From contig JBNMLH010000003.1 in the NCBI GenBank assembly GCA_050875145.1, positions 181,539-245,538 on the forward strand: a stretch of 64,000 bases of DNA, in the 5' to 3' direction. The position numbers were made by a program, and so were the translations under genes. This DNA comes from CAG-411 sp050875145 (GTDB lineage: Bacteria > Bacillota > Clostridia > Lachnospirales > Lachnospiraceae). The notes below the pieces were generated by a model. The model saw only the letters and a list, made by a program, of their open reading frames with translations, was not told where the DNA came from and ran no database searches. Below are positions 8,518-17,087 of this stretch, one piece after another. How positions within the stretch are numbered: the first letter of the stretch is position 1; each line of letters begins with the position of its first letter.

Positions 8518-10154
8518 TGTGATACCTCCTCTTTTTTATTCTCCATTTGATTATCTTTTGTTTGAAAAAGAATACTCGCTGTCTCTCCACTTTCCAACTG
8601 TCCATCTTCATTTTTAATTGAAATATCCACTGCATAACTTACTTTAGAGGCACTGGATGCACTTTGCTCACTACTAATCTTACTAACCGTACCTGTCACT
8701 CCTCTTTTTGTTTGCATAGAAACCATTACCTCCTGCCCTACTTGAATCGAAGCAATCTCATCTTGTTCCACATCAATCTGCACTGAAAGTATCTTTCCAT
8801 TATAATAGCCTACAATCGGTGTTTTGCTGGAAATATACTCTCCTGCCTCATAGCCTATATACTGCAACAAACCGCTACTCTGTGCATACCAGATACCATC
8901 CTGAAAAGAACTATTAAAATTGTCAAGTTGTTCCTTTTCCTCATCATAATTTTTTTGTGCCACATTTAAAGTAGTTGTCAATTCTTCTAACTGTGTTTTA
9001 TAAGAAACATTAGCACTATTTTCTGCTAATAAATTTTGCTGCAACTCTTTTTCCGCTGTAAGAATACCTGTTTTCTTAGCAAGCACTGCCTGCTCATATG
9101 TAGTCTGATACTTCTTCCTATTTTTTTGTGCATTTGACAAGATTTCTTGATACGATGCCTTTTTTGTATTCCAGCTTTCCATTTTTTTCTCTGCCGTTTC
9201 CTTTTGTTGCTTTTTATTTTCCAACGCTGTTTTTATCTTTTCTAACTTCTGTTTAGCTGCTTTATACTGTTGTTCTGCTTTTTTATAATTACTATTTATT
9301 ATTTTTCCTTCTTCCTGCAAATTTTTTGTAAGGGCTTCCAGTGAAGCACTGCTATTACTGCTTGCCTCATCCGAAGCAGCCCCTTCTTTTTTGCTGTTAT
9401 TTTTTTCCATATATTGTTTTATATAAGTTTGAACAGTCTCATTCTCTTCTTTTTTCTCTTTTAACTTTTGGTATTGTTCTTCTGCATCTTCAAATGTTTT
9501 CTGCACCTTCTTCCATTTCTTATTTAAGGCTTTTATTTCAGCTTTATACACATTTATTTTTCTTTTCAGAGCAGACAAATTCGTTGATATTTTTTCTATT
9601 TTTGCTGGATAGGTTTTTAAAATTTTGTTCGCATCGTTTAAATTACTTTCCGCAAGTTCTAACTCCGTCTCTAAATTTTCTACTGCTGTTTCGTATGTCT
9701 CATAGGCTGTATCCGAAACAACACTTTCTGTACTATATTCCGTCTGCAAAGACAATACATCTTCCTTATAAGTAATCTTTGCCTGTGCAAGGTTTCGTTT
9801 TGCCTCTTTTAGATTTTGTTCTAATTCCTTTTTCGCCTGCTTATAGCTCTCATCCGTCACCTTTAAAATAGCGCTTTGTGTAGTAACCTGAGTTCCCGTT
9901 TCTGCATATACCTCTTCTACCTGTAATGGCGTTGTTGCCGTAGAAGAAAAATACTCATAATCTGTACCTGCAGTAGTCGTGCCAGAGTACATCGTTTTTT
10001 CTTCCGCATAACTTTCTTTCTGTGCTTCCATTCCCGCTGTTTGATTTTGCGATGTGGATACATCTTTTTTCGTGCGTGCTTTTATAACAATTCCAATAAT
10101 CGCTAGAGTAACAATTGCGCACACACATACCATTTTTCCTATCCTTTTTCTCAT
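8514..10154 (-). CDS. Efflux adaptor (membrane fusion) protein, HlyD type, first copy
   Basis: About 546 residues beginning MRKRIGKMVCVC. The ATG at 10154 follows AAAGGAG, so a longer upstream reading (to 10208) is unlikely to be used. After the N-terminal TM helix come a lipoyl half-motif (LQVEEVYAETGTQV), a very long Lys/Glu/Gln-rich coiled coil (about 95-420), and a beta-barrel region (VQIDVEQDEIASIQVGQEV). First gene of the operon. Two consecutive adaptor genes feeding one permease suggest a hetero-oligomeric adaptor or two alternative adaptors. Confidence 0.88.
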   Translation of the reverse strand: MRKRIGKMVCVCAIVTLAIIGIVIKARTKKDVSTSQNQTAGMEAQKESYAEEKTMYSGTTTAGTDYEYFSSTATTPLQVEEVYAETGTQVTTQSAILKVTDESYKQAKKELEQNLKEAKRNLAQAKITYKEDVLSLQTEYSTESVVSDTAYETYETAVENLETELELAESNLNDANKILKTYPAKIEKISTNLSALKRKINVYKAEIKALNKKWKKVQKTFEDAEEQYQKLKEKKEENETVQTYIKQYMEKNNSKKEGAASDEASSNSSASLEALTKNLQEEGKIINSNYKKAEQQYKAAKQKLEKIKTALENKKQQKETAEKKMESWNTKKASYQEILSNAQKNRKKYQTTYEQAVLAKKTGILTAEKELQQNLLAENSANVSYKTQLEELTTTLNVAQKNYDEEKEQLDNFNSSFQDGIWYAQSSGLLQYIGYEAGEYISSKTPIVGYYNGKILSVQIDVEQDEIASIQVGQEVMVSMQTKRGVTGTVSKISSEQSASSASKVSYAVDISIKNEDGQLESGETASILFQTKDNQMENKKEEVSQ

Positions 10155-10235
10155 ATGGTCTACTCCTTTCCATAATAATTTATCTACCGACCATAAGGTT
10201 AAATACATATATTAGTTTAAAAGTTACTCTTGTGC

Positions 10236-10257
10236 GATTTGTGAGTGATTTGTGAAT
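10236..10257 (-). promoter_or_regulatory. Tandem 11-bp direct repeat upstream of the efflux operon
   Basis: Two adjacent copies of GATTTGTGA(G/A)T, at 10236-10246 and 10247-10257. The 11-bp phasing puts both on the same DNA face, as in sites for OmpR-type response regulators. The element lies about 20 bp upstream of a possible -10 (TAATAT on the minus strand) that lacks a good -35, fitting an activated promoter. No OmpR-type regulator is encoded nearby. Confidence 0.45.
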
Positions 10258-10273
10258 ATTAGGTGAAAGTAAT

Positions 10274-10302
10274 AAAAAAAGTGCCGCACCTTAATGCGAC
10301 AC
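10274..10302 (-). terminator. Intrinsic terminator of the HD-GYP gene
   Basis: On the minus strand GTGTCGCA / TGCGGCAC pair (one G-U) around a short loop, followed by seven T (10274-10280). The 5' arm overlaps the final codons and stop of the HD-GYP gene, a compact arrangement. Confidence 0.8.
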
Positions 10303-11376
10303 ATTTTTTTGAAATCTTTTTTGAATTTTAAGAAATATTTCTATAATATCAGGATCAAAGCTTTTTCCGCTTTCCTGTTTCATAATCTCAATGGCTTCTT
10401 CATGCGTATAAGCATCCCGATAACAACGGTTGCTCGTCAAAATATCATACACATCCACCACTGCTAAAATTCTGGCTGACAATGGAATTTCATCTCCTGC
10501 AAGTCCACAAGGATACCCTGTTCCATCCCATTTTTCATGATGATACTTTGCTATATCCATTGCCATTTTAAGCGAATCAGATGGATTTTTTTCATACATT
10601 TCGCGAATGCCTTCCGCACCCAACTCTGTATGCGTTTTTACAATCTCCATCTCCTCCTCTGTCAATGGTCCAGGTTTTAATAATATCTCATCTCTTATAT
10701 ATACTTTTCCAATATCATGAAGCGGTGCAGCCATCAATAATGAATCCAAAAACGAAGCCGTTACCCTCTTTTCAAATTTAGGACTAAACTGCAAACTCAT
10801 GGCAAGCAATTTGCAATAGGAAACTACATGCTCTAAATGTTTTCCTTCTTTATCCTCCCTTGCCTCTACCATTTTACACAATGTATAAATCAATTGTTTC
10901 TGTTCATCTGTTACCTTTTCCACCTGTTTATTAAACATCTTAAATAAACGGCGGTTATGTACTTTTAACTCATTCTGCATCTGGAAAATTTTTAAGTGTG
11001 TATTGATACGCAACGTTATCTCTTCCAGCTCAAAGGGTTTGGAAATAAAATCTACAGCACCTAACTTAAATCCCTTTACCTTATCCTCTGTGGAATTTAA
11101 TGCAGAAATAAAAATAATAGGCACATCTCTCATGATAGGGTCTTGTTTTAAAATCTCGCAGAAATCAAATCCGTCAATCTCAGGCATAGCTATATCTAAA
11201 AGTATCAGTTGTGGCTTCTTCGCTGCAATAGCAGATAATGCCTGCTTTACGCTGGTAACAGGGCGTGCAATATATCCAATGCTTTTTATCATTTCCGCAA
11301 GAATTACTAAGTTCGAAGTTGTATCATCTACAATCAAAATATTTGCCGTCTGACTTCCCGTCATTTTACGTTCCAT
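10291..11376 (-). CDS. Response regulator with HD-GYP phosphodiesterase domain
   Basis: A 361-residue two-domain protein. An N-terminal receiver has phospho-acceptor Asp61 (LILLDIAMPEIDG) and Lys113 (ISKPFE). A C-terminal HD-GYP domain has the metal-binding HD pair at 220-221 (HDIGK) and GTGYP at 285-289. HD-GYP proteins hydrolyse cyclic di-GMP or related dinucleotides. The next gene upstream on the same strand is a histidine kinase, 54 bp away, its probable phosphodonor. Ribosome site GGAGG precedes MERKMTGS. Confidence 0.93.
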   Translation of the reverse strand: MERKMTGSQTANILIVDDTTSNLVILAEMIKSIGYIARPVTSVKQALSAIAAKKPQLILLDIAMPEIDGFDFCEILKQDPIMRDVPIIFISALNSTEDKVKGFKLGAVDFISKPFELEEITLRINTHLKIFQMQNELKVHNRRLFKMFNKQVEKVTDEQKQLIYTLCKMVEAREDKEGKHLEHVVSYCKLLAMSLQFSPKFEKRVTASFLDSLLMAAPLHDIGKVYIRDEILLKPGPLTEEEMEIVKTHTELGAEGIREMYEKNPSDSLKMAMDIAKYHHEKWDGTGYPCGLAGDEIPLSARILAVVDVYDILTSNRCYRDAYTHEEAIEIMKQESGKSFDPDIIEIFLKIQKRFQKNVSH

Positions 11377-11429
11377 CTTTTTCCCTCCTAGTCATATGCA
11401 ATCCTAAAAAATCCTCCATCTAAACTACT

Positions 11430-12908
11430 CTACGCAAAAAGTGTTTCATCCAGTAATTTTTTTAATTCATTATATTGAAGAATTGCTTTCTCACCATCTG
11501 CTTTTCGAACTGTCATTTCTACACGAAATGCCTTTCGTTTTAATTCTTTGTCACTTTCTACAAGTTTCTTTACAGTCTCCGCAAACATCTCTGCTTTATC
11601 CCAATTTTCCATTTCAATACAAATAATTAACTTCTCCAGTGTATTTTTGATTTCCTTTTTGTTTTCTTCTGACCCCAAACGATATATCTCTTCTATATCA
11701 TACATTTCCTCATCTATATCTGAAATTTCCTTTCTGGAAGTTCCATCATATACAAATTTACCAGAAGAATATGCTTTTTTATTCTCCCATTCATTTTCTA
11801 CTTTTTTTACACGAATTGAAAAAGAAAATGTACTTCCCTTTCCTTTTTCACTCTCTACATGCACTTCTCCATCCATCAACTCCACCAACTCTTTTACAAT
11901 GGTAAGACCAAGTCCACTACCACCAAAACGTCGTGTGATAGATGCATCCACCTGTGAAAAACTCTTAAATAATTTATCCATATCCTCTGGTGCAATACCA
12001 ATTCCCGTATCCATAACCATAAAGAATAATTCAACCGTATCATTTAATTCCATCGTCTTTACTACATCCACCACAATTTGTCCCATGGAAGTAAATTTTA
12101 CTGCATTATTGATTAAATTTGTCAGAATTTGCGTGATACGCAATTCATCCCCTATAATTCGTTCCGGAATCTCAGGAGAAATATTTAATAATAGTCTAAG
12201 TCCCTTTTCGTTAATCTGATTTATATTCATAGCAATAATTTTGTCCATTGCTTCACGAAATGAAAACTCTCTCTCTTCTAATGTAAACTTTCCTGCTTCC
12301 AACTTTGAAAAATCTAAAAGGTTATTGATAATCTCAATCATATTGCTACAGCACATATGAATAATATTGATTGACTCTTTTTGTTGTGCATCTAAATCAG
12401 TTTCTAATAAATTCTTGGAAATTCCCATAATGCCATTTACAGGCGTTCGTAACTCATGCGTAACATTGGATACAAATTCATTTCTTATTTTGGTAGCTGC
12501 CTCTCCCTTTTCTTTGGCTTTTACCATATCTTTTATTGCTCCAACCTGTTCTGAGGTATTAATTGCACTACACATGCCAAAAAATCCATCCTCATTCTTA
12601 ATCACGATCTTTAAATCCACATCAAAACAAGTCTGATTCTTTCTATAAGCAACCGTTTCAATACTTTTTCCTTCTGCTAAAAGCTTTTTATCTTCTTTCT
12701 CAATAACATTGATACCATCCTCTTTTTGTATTAATGCTTTTTGAAAAATCTTACATACAGAAATCCCCTTTAATGCCTCTCCATATCCTAGTTCCTGCTC
12801 TGCCTTTTTATTCCCCTGAACAACACAACCGTTTTCATCAAAAAAAACGAGCAGTTCCATACTTTCATCCATTAAATATTTCCATTTCTTTTCTAATTCT
12901 GCATTCAT
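11430..12908 (-). CDS. PAS-containing soluble sensor histidine kinase
   Basis: About 492 residues. A PAS-like sensor (about 5-120) is followed by the dimerisation/phosphoacceptor domain with His151 (SNVTHELRTPVNG) and an ATPase domain with G1 DTGIGIAPEDM, F-box LFKSFSQV and G2 GGSGLGL. A C-terminal helical extension of about 120 residues (MYDIEEIYRL onward) may be an Hpt-like or docking module, but I see no clear Hpt histidine motif. There is no transmembrane helix, so the signal is probably intracellular. The GTG at 12920 falls in the ribosome site GGAGGTG; ATG at 12908 is the better start. Probably partners the HD-GYP regulator. Confidence 0.92.
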   Translation of the reverse strand: MNAELEKKWKYLMDESMELLVFFDENGCVVQGNKKAEQELGYGEALKGISVCKIFQKALIQKEDGINVIEKEDKKLLAEGKSIETVAYRKNQTCFDVDLKIVIKNEDGFFGMCSAINTSEQVGAIKDMVKAKEKGEAATKIRNEFVSNVTHELRTPVNGIMGISKNLLETDLDAQQKESINIIHMCCSNMIEIINNLLDFSKLEAGKFTLEEREFSFREAMDKIIAMNINQINEKGLRLLLNISPEIPERIIGDELRITQILTNLINNAVKFTSMGQIVVDVVKTMELNDTVELFFMVMDTGIGIAPEDMDKLFKSFSQVDASITRRFGGSGLGLTIVKELVELMDGEVHVESEKGKGSTFSFSIRVKKVENEWENKKAYSSGKFVYDGTSRKEISDIDEEMYDIEEIYRLGSEENKKEIKNTLEKLIICIEMENWDKAEMFAETVKKLVESDKELKRKAFRVEMTVRKADGEKAILQYNELKKLLDETLFA

Positions 12909-13053
12909 CCCCCTGAACACCTCCTCGTATTTTTATTTATACAGACAACTACATAAAACGGATAGCAATCGTCATAACAAGCAATATCTGTAAAACATAT
13001 TTTTGTCTTATTCACAATTCGTGATTTATTTTCCTTTTTATCCCTATCAGCTA

Positions 13054-13083
13054 TTGACATACATATATTTCTTGTTATATAAT
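13054..13083 (+). promoter_or_regulatory. SigA promoter of the XRE regulator gene
   Basis: Consensus TTGACA (13054-13059), 18-bp spacer, TATAAT (13078-13083), about 57 bp before the start codon; predicted to be strong. Confidence 0.8.
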
Positions 13084-13139
13084 GAAAATAATCAAAAAAA
13101 GTACACGTATTGTAACATTACTATCAAGGGAGGTTTTTT

Positions 13140-13505
13140 ATGAATTTCAATGTTCGTTTAAAACAACTACGACAAAAGCATAAGCTGACACAAAGTGAAT
13201 TAGCAGATATTTTAGGTTTAAAACCAACCGCTATTTCTAATTACGAATCAAAAAGAAACGAGCCATCATTTGATAAATTGATTGCCCTCTCAAAACACTT
13301 TGATGTTTCTTGTGACTATTTGCTAGGTGTATCTGATGCTTATCTCCCAATCGGTGGAGAAGTATTAGATAAAGATATTATCAACTTTTTTAATTTATAT
13401 CAACAATTGGATGAAAAACGTTCAAAAGAATTATTATCCTATGCTGATTATCTGCTTTATTTACAAGAAAAAGAAAAAAGTGATGATAATGATGATAAAA
13501 AATAA
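13140..13505 (+). CDS. XRE-family transcriptional regulator
   Basis: A 121-residue protein with an N-terminal Cro/C1 helix-turn-helix (residues 5-62: LKQLRQKHKLTQSELADILG, then AISNYESKRNEPS) and a short helical C-terminal part ending in an acidic/lysine tail. Ribosome site GGGAGG is 7 nt before ATG. A near-consensus promoter and a strong terminator make it a single-gene unit. Targets are unknown; it is not beside phage genes, so a housekeeping or stress role is as likely as a prophage origin. Confidence 0.92.
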   Translation: MNFNVRLKQLRQKHKLTQSELADILGLKPTAISNYESKRNEPSFDKLIALSKHFDVSCDYLLGVSDAYLPIGGEVLDKDIINFFNLYQQLDEKRSKELLSYADYLLYLQEKEKSDDNDDKK

Positions 13506-13527
13506 TCTTATCATTCTAAATAAGGAA

Positions 13528-13558
13528 ACATCCACGACAATGTCGTGGATGTTTTTTT
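13528..13558. terminator. Bidirectional intrinsic terminator
   Basis: Perfect 11-bp stem acatccacgac / gtcgtggatgt with a short loop and seven T on the plus strand. It ends the XRE gene and lies just past the convergent SEC-C gene, whose strand also has a U-rich tract after the stem. Confidence 0.88.
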
Positions 13559-14063
13559 ACTGTACCTTACCACAGCAGAATTTATATTTTTTACCACTCC
13601 CACATGGACATGGCTCATTTCTACCCACTTTTTTATCTTTAATCACAGTACCTGACATCTTTTGTTCTTTATATAATTCTGATCTTCTCTCTTTTGTCAG
13701 TAATGTATCCCAAGCTGGCAATTCATATAACCAGTCTGCTCTGGCAGCTACCATATTATAATATAGTTTTTCTTTATCAAATCCTAAATTAACCTGTGTA
13801 TCTGCTTCCATTGTTTCAATCGGATTTTCCTCTTTCAAGCTTTCGTTAATTCCATCAAGAAAACCAACCATGATTGTTAAGTCAACACCATATTTATTTG
13901 CCAATTCTTCAACAGTTCCTGTTACCACTTCATCTGGATTGGCTAAAAGCTGTTCATAAATCCCCTTTTCCAAGTTGAAATATGTAGCCCAAAACATTTG
14001 TCCCTTTTTTGTATTTGCTTCTTGTCCATAGGCGAACTGACGCCACTGTGTTAATAAACTCAT
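13557..14063 (-). CDS. SEC-C metal-binding domain protein
   Basis: A 168-residue cytosolic protein ending in a SEC-C zinc motif (EPCPCGSGKKYKFCCGK), the module found at the SecA C-terminus and in many stand-alone proteins. The N-terminal 110 residues are helical (MSLLTQWRQFAYGQEANT, WATYFNLEKGIYEQLL) and match a clostridial SEC-C protein family of unknown function. Ribosome site AAAGGATAGAAAG. It is a single-gene unit convergent with the XRE regulator. Confidence 0.9.
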   Translation of the reverse strand: MSLLTQWRQFAYGQEANTKKGQMFWATYFNLEKGIYEQLLANPDEVVTGTVEELANKYGVDLTIMVGFLDGINESLKEENPIETMEADTQVNLGFDKEKLYYNMVAARADWLYELPAWDTLLTKERRSELYKEQKMSGTVIKDKKVGRNEPCPCGSGKKYKFCCGKVQ

Positions 14064-14165
14064 CTTTCTATCCTTTCTTTCTGTAAATTACATTTCGTCA
14101 CTATCCAAGTTATTATACCATATTTCACTTTATTATTTCAATCTCTATTTCTTTTTATATCAAGT

Positions 14166-14295
14166 AAAAAAAGTCGTGATACCCAATAGATAGATACCAC
14201 GACTTTTAAGGGGAGGATAAGTATTTCATCTTTATCCTTCGTTGCAAAAACAAAGGGGGAATTTTGTTTTTGCGCCTCCGAAATATTCGGATTAT
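14166..14295 (-). ncRNA. Candidate small RNA with its own terminator
   Basis: On the minus strand a TATAAT (14300-14305, poor -35) is followed by about 130 nt of structured sequence. An 11-bp hairpin GCAAAAACAAA / TTTGTTTTTGC (loop of C/T) and a 6-bp GGATAA / TTATCC hairpin precede an 11-bp terminator stem (14173-14203, pairing fully only on the minus strand thanks to G-U pairs) with a T-run to 14166. A 71-codon open frame across it has no ribosome site and looks non-coding. It lies near rarA, a known neighbour of 6S RNA in several phyla, but I do not see the long 6S-type hairpin. Confidence 0.45.
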
Positions 14296-14338
14296 TACTA
14301 TTATAGTCACCCACAAGAAAAAATATACATTCTTTTTC

Positions 14339-14367
14339 TTGTATTTCAATCAATATGCCTTTATACT
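14339..14367 (+). promoter_or_regulatory. Promoter of the small membrane protein gene
   Basis: TTGTAT (14339-14344), 17-bp spacer, TATACT (14362-14367), about 54 bp upstream of the start codon. Confidence 0.55.
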
Positions 14368-14420
14368 ATTTTAAAACAATAATGTATCTGTTGATTACTT
14401 TTTTGAAAGGAACTGATTTA

Positions 14421-14642
14421 ATGAAAAAAATGAAACGTATTTTAGCACTGTTAGGTGCATTATTCTTTATCATTCTCTATGCTTTCACACTAATTGTAGC
14501 TATCTTTGACTTTCCATACAAAGTAGCAGTCTTACAAACCTGCATCTATTCTACTTTATTTATTGCTCTTTTTATCGCAGCATTTACAGCCGTACTCAAC
14601 TTATTAAAAAAACTAAATGGTTCTGACCAATCGGAAAAATAA
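14421..14642 (+). CDS. Small two-helix membrane protein
   Basis: A 73-residue protein starting MKKMKRIL. The ATG at 14421 follows GAAAGGAAC, so a longer in-frame start at 14355 is rejected because it has no ribosome site. Two hydrophobic helices (about 7-29 and 38-62) are linked by a short loop with a charged C-terminal tail (KKLNGSDQSEK). No family recognised. It has its own promoter and a downstream inverted repeat, convergent with rarA. Confidence 0.75.
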   Translation: MKKMKRILALLGALFFIILYAFTLIVAIFDFPYKVAVLQTCIYSTLFIALFIAAFTAVLNLLKKLNGSDQSEK

Positions 14643-14654
14643 TTTACATAAAAC

Positions 14655-14701
14655 AATGCCCTCAAAGAAATTTTTACAATAAAAGTTTCCCAGGGGGCAT
14701 T
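14655..14701. terminator. Inverted repeat between convergent units
   Basis: Arms AATGCCCTC (14655-14663) and GGGGGCATT (14693-14701), loop about 29 nt, T-rich on the plus side (TTATTTTAG). Probably ends the small membrane protein gene and perhaps rarA. Confidence 0.5.
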
Positions 14702-14714
14702 ATTTTAGTGAAAT

Positions 14715-16040
14715 TTACTCCGCTTCTCTATAGATACGCTCCATATATTCTTTCGTTTCCTTCTCTTTTCCATTTTCTGATAAATGATAAAATTTTCGTC
14801 CTACCAATTCATCTGGTAAATATTGTTGTTTTACATAATCATTTTTGTAATCATGCGCATACAAATAACCATTCCCATGTCCCAATTTTTTTGCTCCCGG
14901 ATAATGTGCATCTCGCAGATGATTTGGAATTGTCACTATCTGCTGTTCCTTCACTGCGGCCATTGCCTCGTCGATAGCAACAATAGCACTATTACTCTTA
15001 GGTGCCGTTGCAACATAGGTAGCCGCTTGGGCTAAAACAATCCTTGCCTCTGGCATTCCCAAACGCTCTACTGCCTGTGCCGCCGCTGTGGCAACCACCA
15101 GTGCATTGGGGTCTGCATTAGATACATCTTCTGCTGCACATATCATAATTCGTCTTGCTATAAAAGTAACACTTTCACCTGCATAAAGCATCCTTGCCAA
15201 GTAGTATACCGTAGCATCCGGATCAGAACCTCTCATACTTTTTATAAAAGCTGAAATCGTATCATAATGATTATCTCCTGATTTATCATAACGAACTGCA
15301 CGCTTTTGTATGCACTCTTGTGCCACTGAAATTGTAATATGAATCTGTCCATCTTCAGAACGTTCTGTCGTAAGTACCCCCAATTCAATAGCATTTAAAG
15401 CTTTTCTTCCATCCCCATCTGCCATTTCACTCAAAAAATCCAATGCATCATCCGTAATGGTCGCATTGTAAGCCCCAAGACCTCTTTCTGTATCTGTCAA
15501 GGCTCTCATAATCAACTGTTGAATATGTTCTTTTTGCAAGGTTTTTAACTCAAATACAATGGAACGAGAAATTAACGCTCCATTTACCTCAAAATATGGA
15601 TTTTCTGTTGTTGCACCAATTAAAATAAGTGTTCCATCCTCTACAAACGGTAACAGATAATCCTGCTGTCCTTTATTAAACCTATGAATCTCATCGACAA
15701 ACAATATAGTCTTTTTTCCATATGCGCCCAAAGTCTGTTTTGCATTTTCAACAACTGCCTCCATATCCTTCTTTCCTGCAGAAGTAGCATTGATTTGGCA
15801 AAATTCTGACTTTGTAGAATTGGCAATCACCTTAGCAATTGTTGTCTTTCCTGTCCCAGGTGGTCCATAAAAAATAAGTGACTGTAATTTATCCGCTTTA
15901 ATTGCCCGATACAACAACTTATCCTTTCCCAAAATATGCTCCTGTCCAACTACTTCATCAATTGTTCTCGGTCTTAATCTGGACGCCAGTGGACTTTCTT
16001 TTTGTAATGTATTCGTTCTCATATATTCAAATAAATCCAT
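14715..16040 (-). CDS. rarA: Replication-associated recombination protein A (AAA+ ATPase)
   Basis: A 441-residue homotetrameric AAA+ ATPase (RarA/MgsA/Mgs1) that acts at stalled forks with SSB and RecA. It has Walker A at about 59-67 (GPPGTGKTT), Walker B VDEIHRFN, sensor 1 GATTENPYF, an arginine finger region (ISRSIVFELKTL), and the MgsA C-terminal helical domain (GSDPDATVYYLARML, FIARRIMICAAEDVSNADP). Length is normal for the family. Monocistronic. Confidence 0.96.
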   Translation of the reverse strand: MDLFEYMRTNTLQKESPLASRLRPRTIDEVVGQEHILGKDKLLYRAIKADKLQSLIFYGPPGTGKTTIAKVIANSTKSEFCQINATSAGKKDMEAVVENAKQTLGAYGKKTILFVDEIHRFNKGQQDYLLPFVEDGTLILIGATTENPYFEVNGALISRSIVFELKTLQKEHIQQLIMRALTDTERGLGAYNATITDDALDFLSEMADGDGRKALNAIELGVLTTERSEDGQIHITISVAQECIQKRAVRYDKSGDNHYDTISAFIKSMRGSDPDATVYYLARMLYAGESVTFIARRIMICAAEDVSNADPNALVVATAAAQAVERLGMPEARIVLAQAATYVATAPKSNSAIVAIDEAMAAVKEQQIVTIPNHLRDAHYPGAKKLGHGNGYLYAHDYKNDYVKQQYLPDELVGRKFYHLSENGKEKETKEYMERIYREAE

Positions 16041-16141
16041 TTTTTCTCTCTCCCATTAATTTTTTCTTAAAATTCTTTTGTCATTCTCTTTCATACATGC
16101 TATACTAACACTAATATAAAAAATAGAAAGGAGATACTATT

Positions 16142-16318
16142 ATGTCTATACCTAAAGACCCCGTTATGTTGTTAAGTTACGTCAACACCCAATTACGCGA
16201 TCATTATTCTACTCTTGATGATATGTGTATAAGCCTTAATCTTGAAAAGCAGGAAATTATTTCCTCTTTGCAAACAATTGATTATATTTATGCAAAAGAT
16301 CAAAATCAATTCATTTAA
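16142..16318 (+). CDS. DUF4250 small protein
   Basis: A 58-residue gene that minimum-length filters easily miss. It begins MSIPKDPVMLLSYVNTQLRD and ends YAKDQNQFI, matching my memory of the DUF4250 consensus (PKDPVMLLS, N..LRD, a C-terminal NQF). Ribosome site AAAGGAG is 8 nt before the ATG. It is a cytosolic helical protein of unknown function, widespread in clostridia. The stop codon overlaps the stop of the convergent IMPACT gene, so the two share four bases. Confidence 0.9.
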   Translation: MSIPKDPVMLLSYVNTQLRDHYSTLDDMCISLNLEKQEIISSLQTIDYIYAKDQNQFI

Positions 16319-16971
16319 TGAACCAATATAACTTCTTTCTCTATACGGATATACTCCACATCCTCCTCTTCCTCCCACAAACCTTTGCCTGCTGTAACTT
16401 CTGTCACTTTCTTTTTAAACGAATGATACAACATATTTGGTATCACAGCTATAATTCCCACCATATCAGTATAAACGGTATCCAAAATCGGTATATCCAT
16501 CTCTCCCATAATATATTGAATTTTTCCTAATCCATTATAGTCTGTTTTTAATTCAATCTTTTTTCCTTTACATCTATCTGTAACAATAGAATTTTCAATT
16601 CCTGTTTTTGTCGCTGCTGAATATGCACGCACCAATCCTCCTGTTCCCAAAAGCGTTCCGCCAAAATATCTGGTAACTACAACCAACGTATTATGTATAT
16701 CCTCACCTAAGAGAACCTCTAATATAGGTTTTCCAGCAGTTCCTGATGGTTCCCCATCATCACTAAAACGCTGTAATTGCTGGTTTTCCCCCATAACATA
16801 CGCATAACAATTATGTCGGGCATCCCAATACTGTTTTTTCAAAGTTTCAATGTATTCCAATGCCTGTTCTTCTTTTGTAACAGGAAATACGTGTGCAATA
16901 AATCGGGATTTTTTCTCTACTATTTCTCCCTCTGCTCCCTTGTATACAATTTTATATGAATATTGTTTCAT
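16315..16971 (-). CDS. YigZ/IMPACT family protein (UPF0029)
   Basis: A 218-residue protein with the UPF0029 N-terminal domain (KKSRFIAHVFPVTKEEQAL, DARHNCYAYVMG, FSDDGEPSGTAGKPIL, VVTRYFGGTLLGTGGLVRAYS) and a ferredoxin-like C-terminal domain (DUF1949). Bacterial members are related to the eukaryotic translation regulator IMPACT; the molecular role in bacteria is unsettled. Its stop overlaps that of the convergent DUF4250 gene. Confidence 0.94.
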   Translation of the reverse strand: MKQYSYKIVYKGAEGEIVEKKSRFIAHVFPVTKEEQALEYIETLKKQYWDARHNCYAYVMGENQQLQRFSDDGEPSGTAGKPILEVLLGEDIHNTLVVVTRYFGGTLLGTGGLVRAYSAATKTGIENSIVTDRCKGKKIELKTDYNGLGKIQYIMGEMDIPILDTVYTDMVGIIAVIPNMLYHSFKKKVTEVTAGKGLWEEEEDVEYIRIEKEVILVH

Positions 16972-16997
16972 AATCTACTCCTTTAACTTTTACATAC

Positions 16998-17023
16998 AAA
17001 AAGAGGCTGTCTCATCAAGCCCC
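16998..17023 (-). terminator. Terminator of the DUF6514 gene
   Basis: On the minus strand GGGGCT / AGCCTC (one G-U) form a 6-bp stem followed by TTTTTG, about 65 nt after the DUF6514 stop and ahead of the IMPACT gene. Confidence 0.55.
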
Positions 17024-17087
17024 TTCCTTTTCCTACTTCTGCATAATTTTTTATTTGTAAATAATATTATATCATCCTTTTTGGTAA

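Noticed and set aside
11548..12219. 223-codon plus-strand open frame opposite the histidine kinase
   Set aside because: It is antisense to a kinase with complete catalytic motifs, has no ribosome site and a Ser/Phe/Ile-rich composition typical of the complement of a coding strand.
14138..14353. 71-codon minus-strand open frame near rarA
   Set aside because: No ribosome site, and it contains the terminator and hairpins of a probable small RNA.
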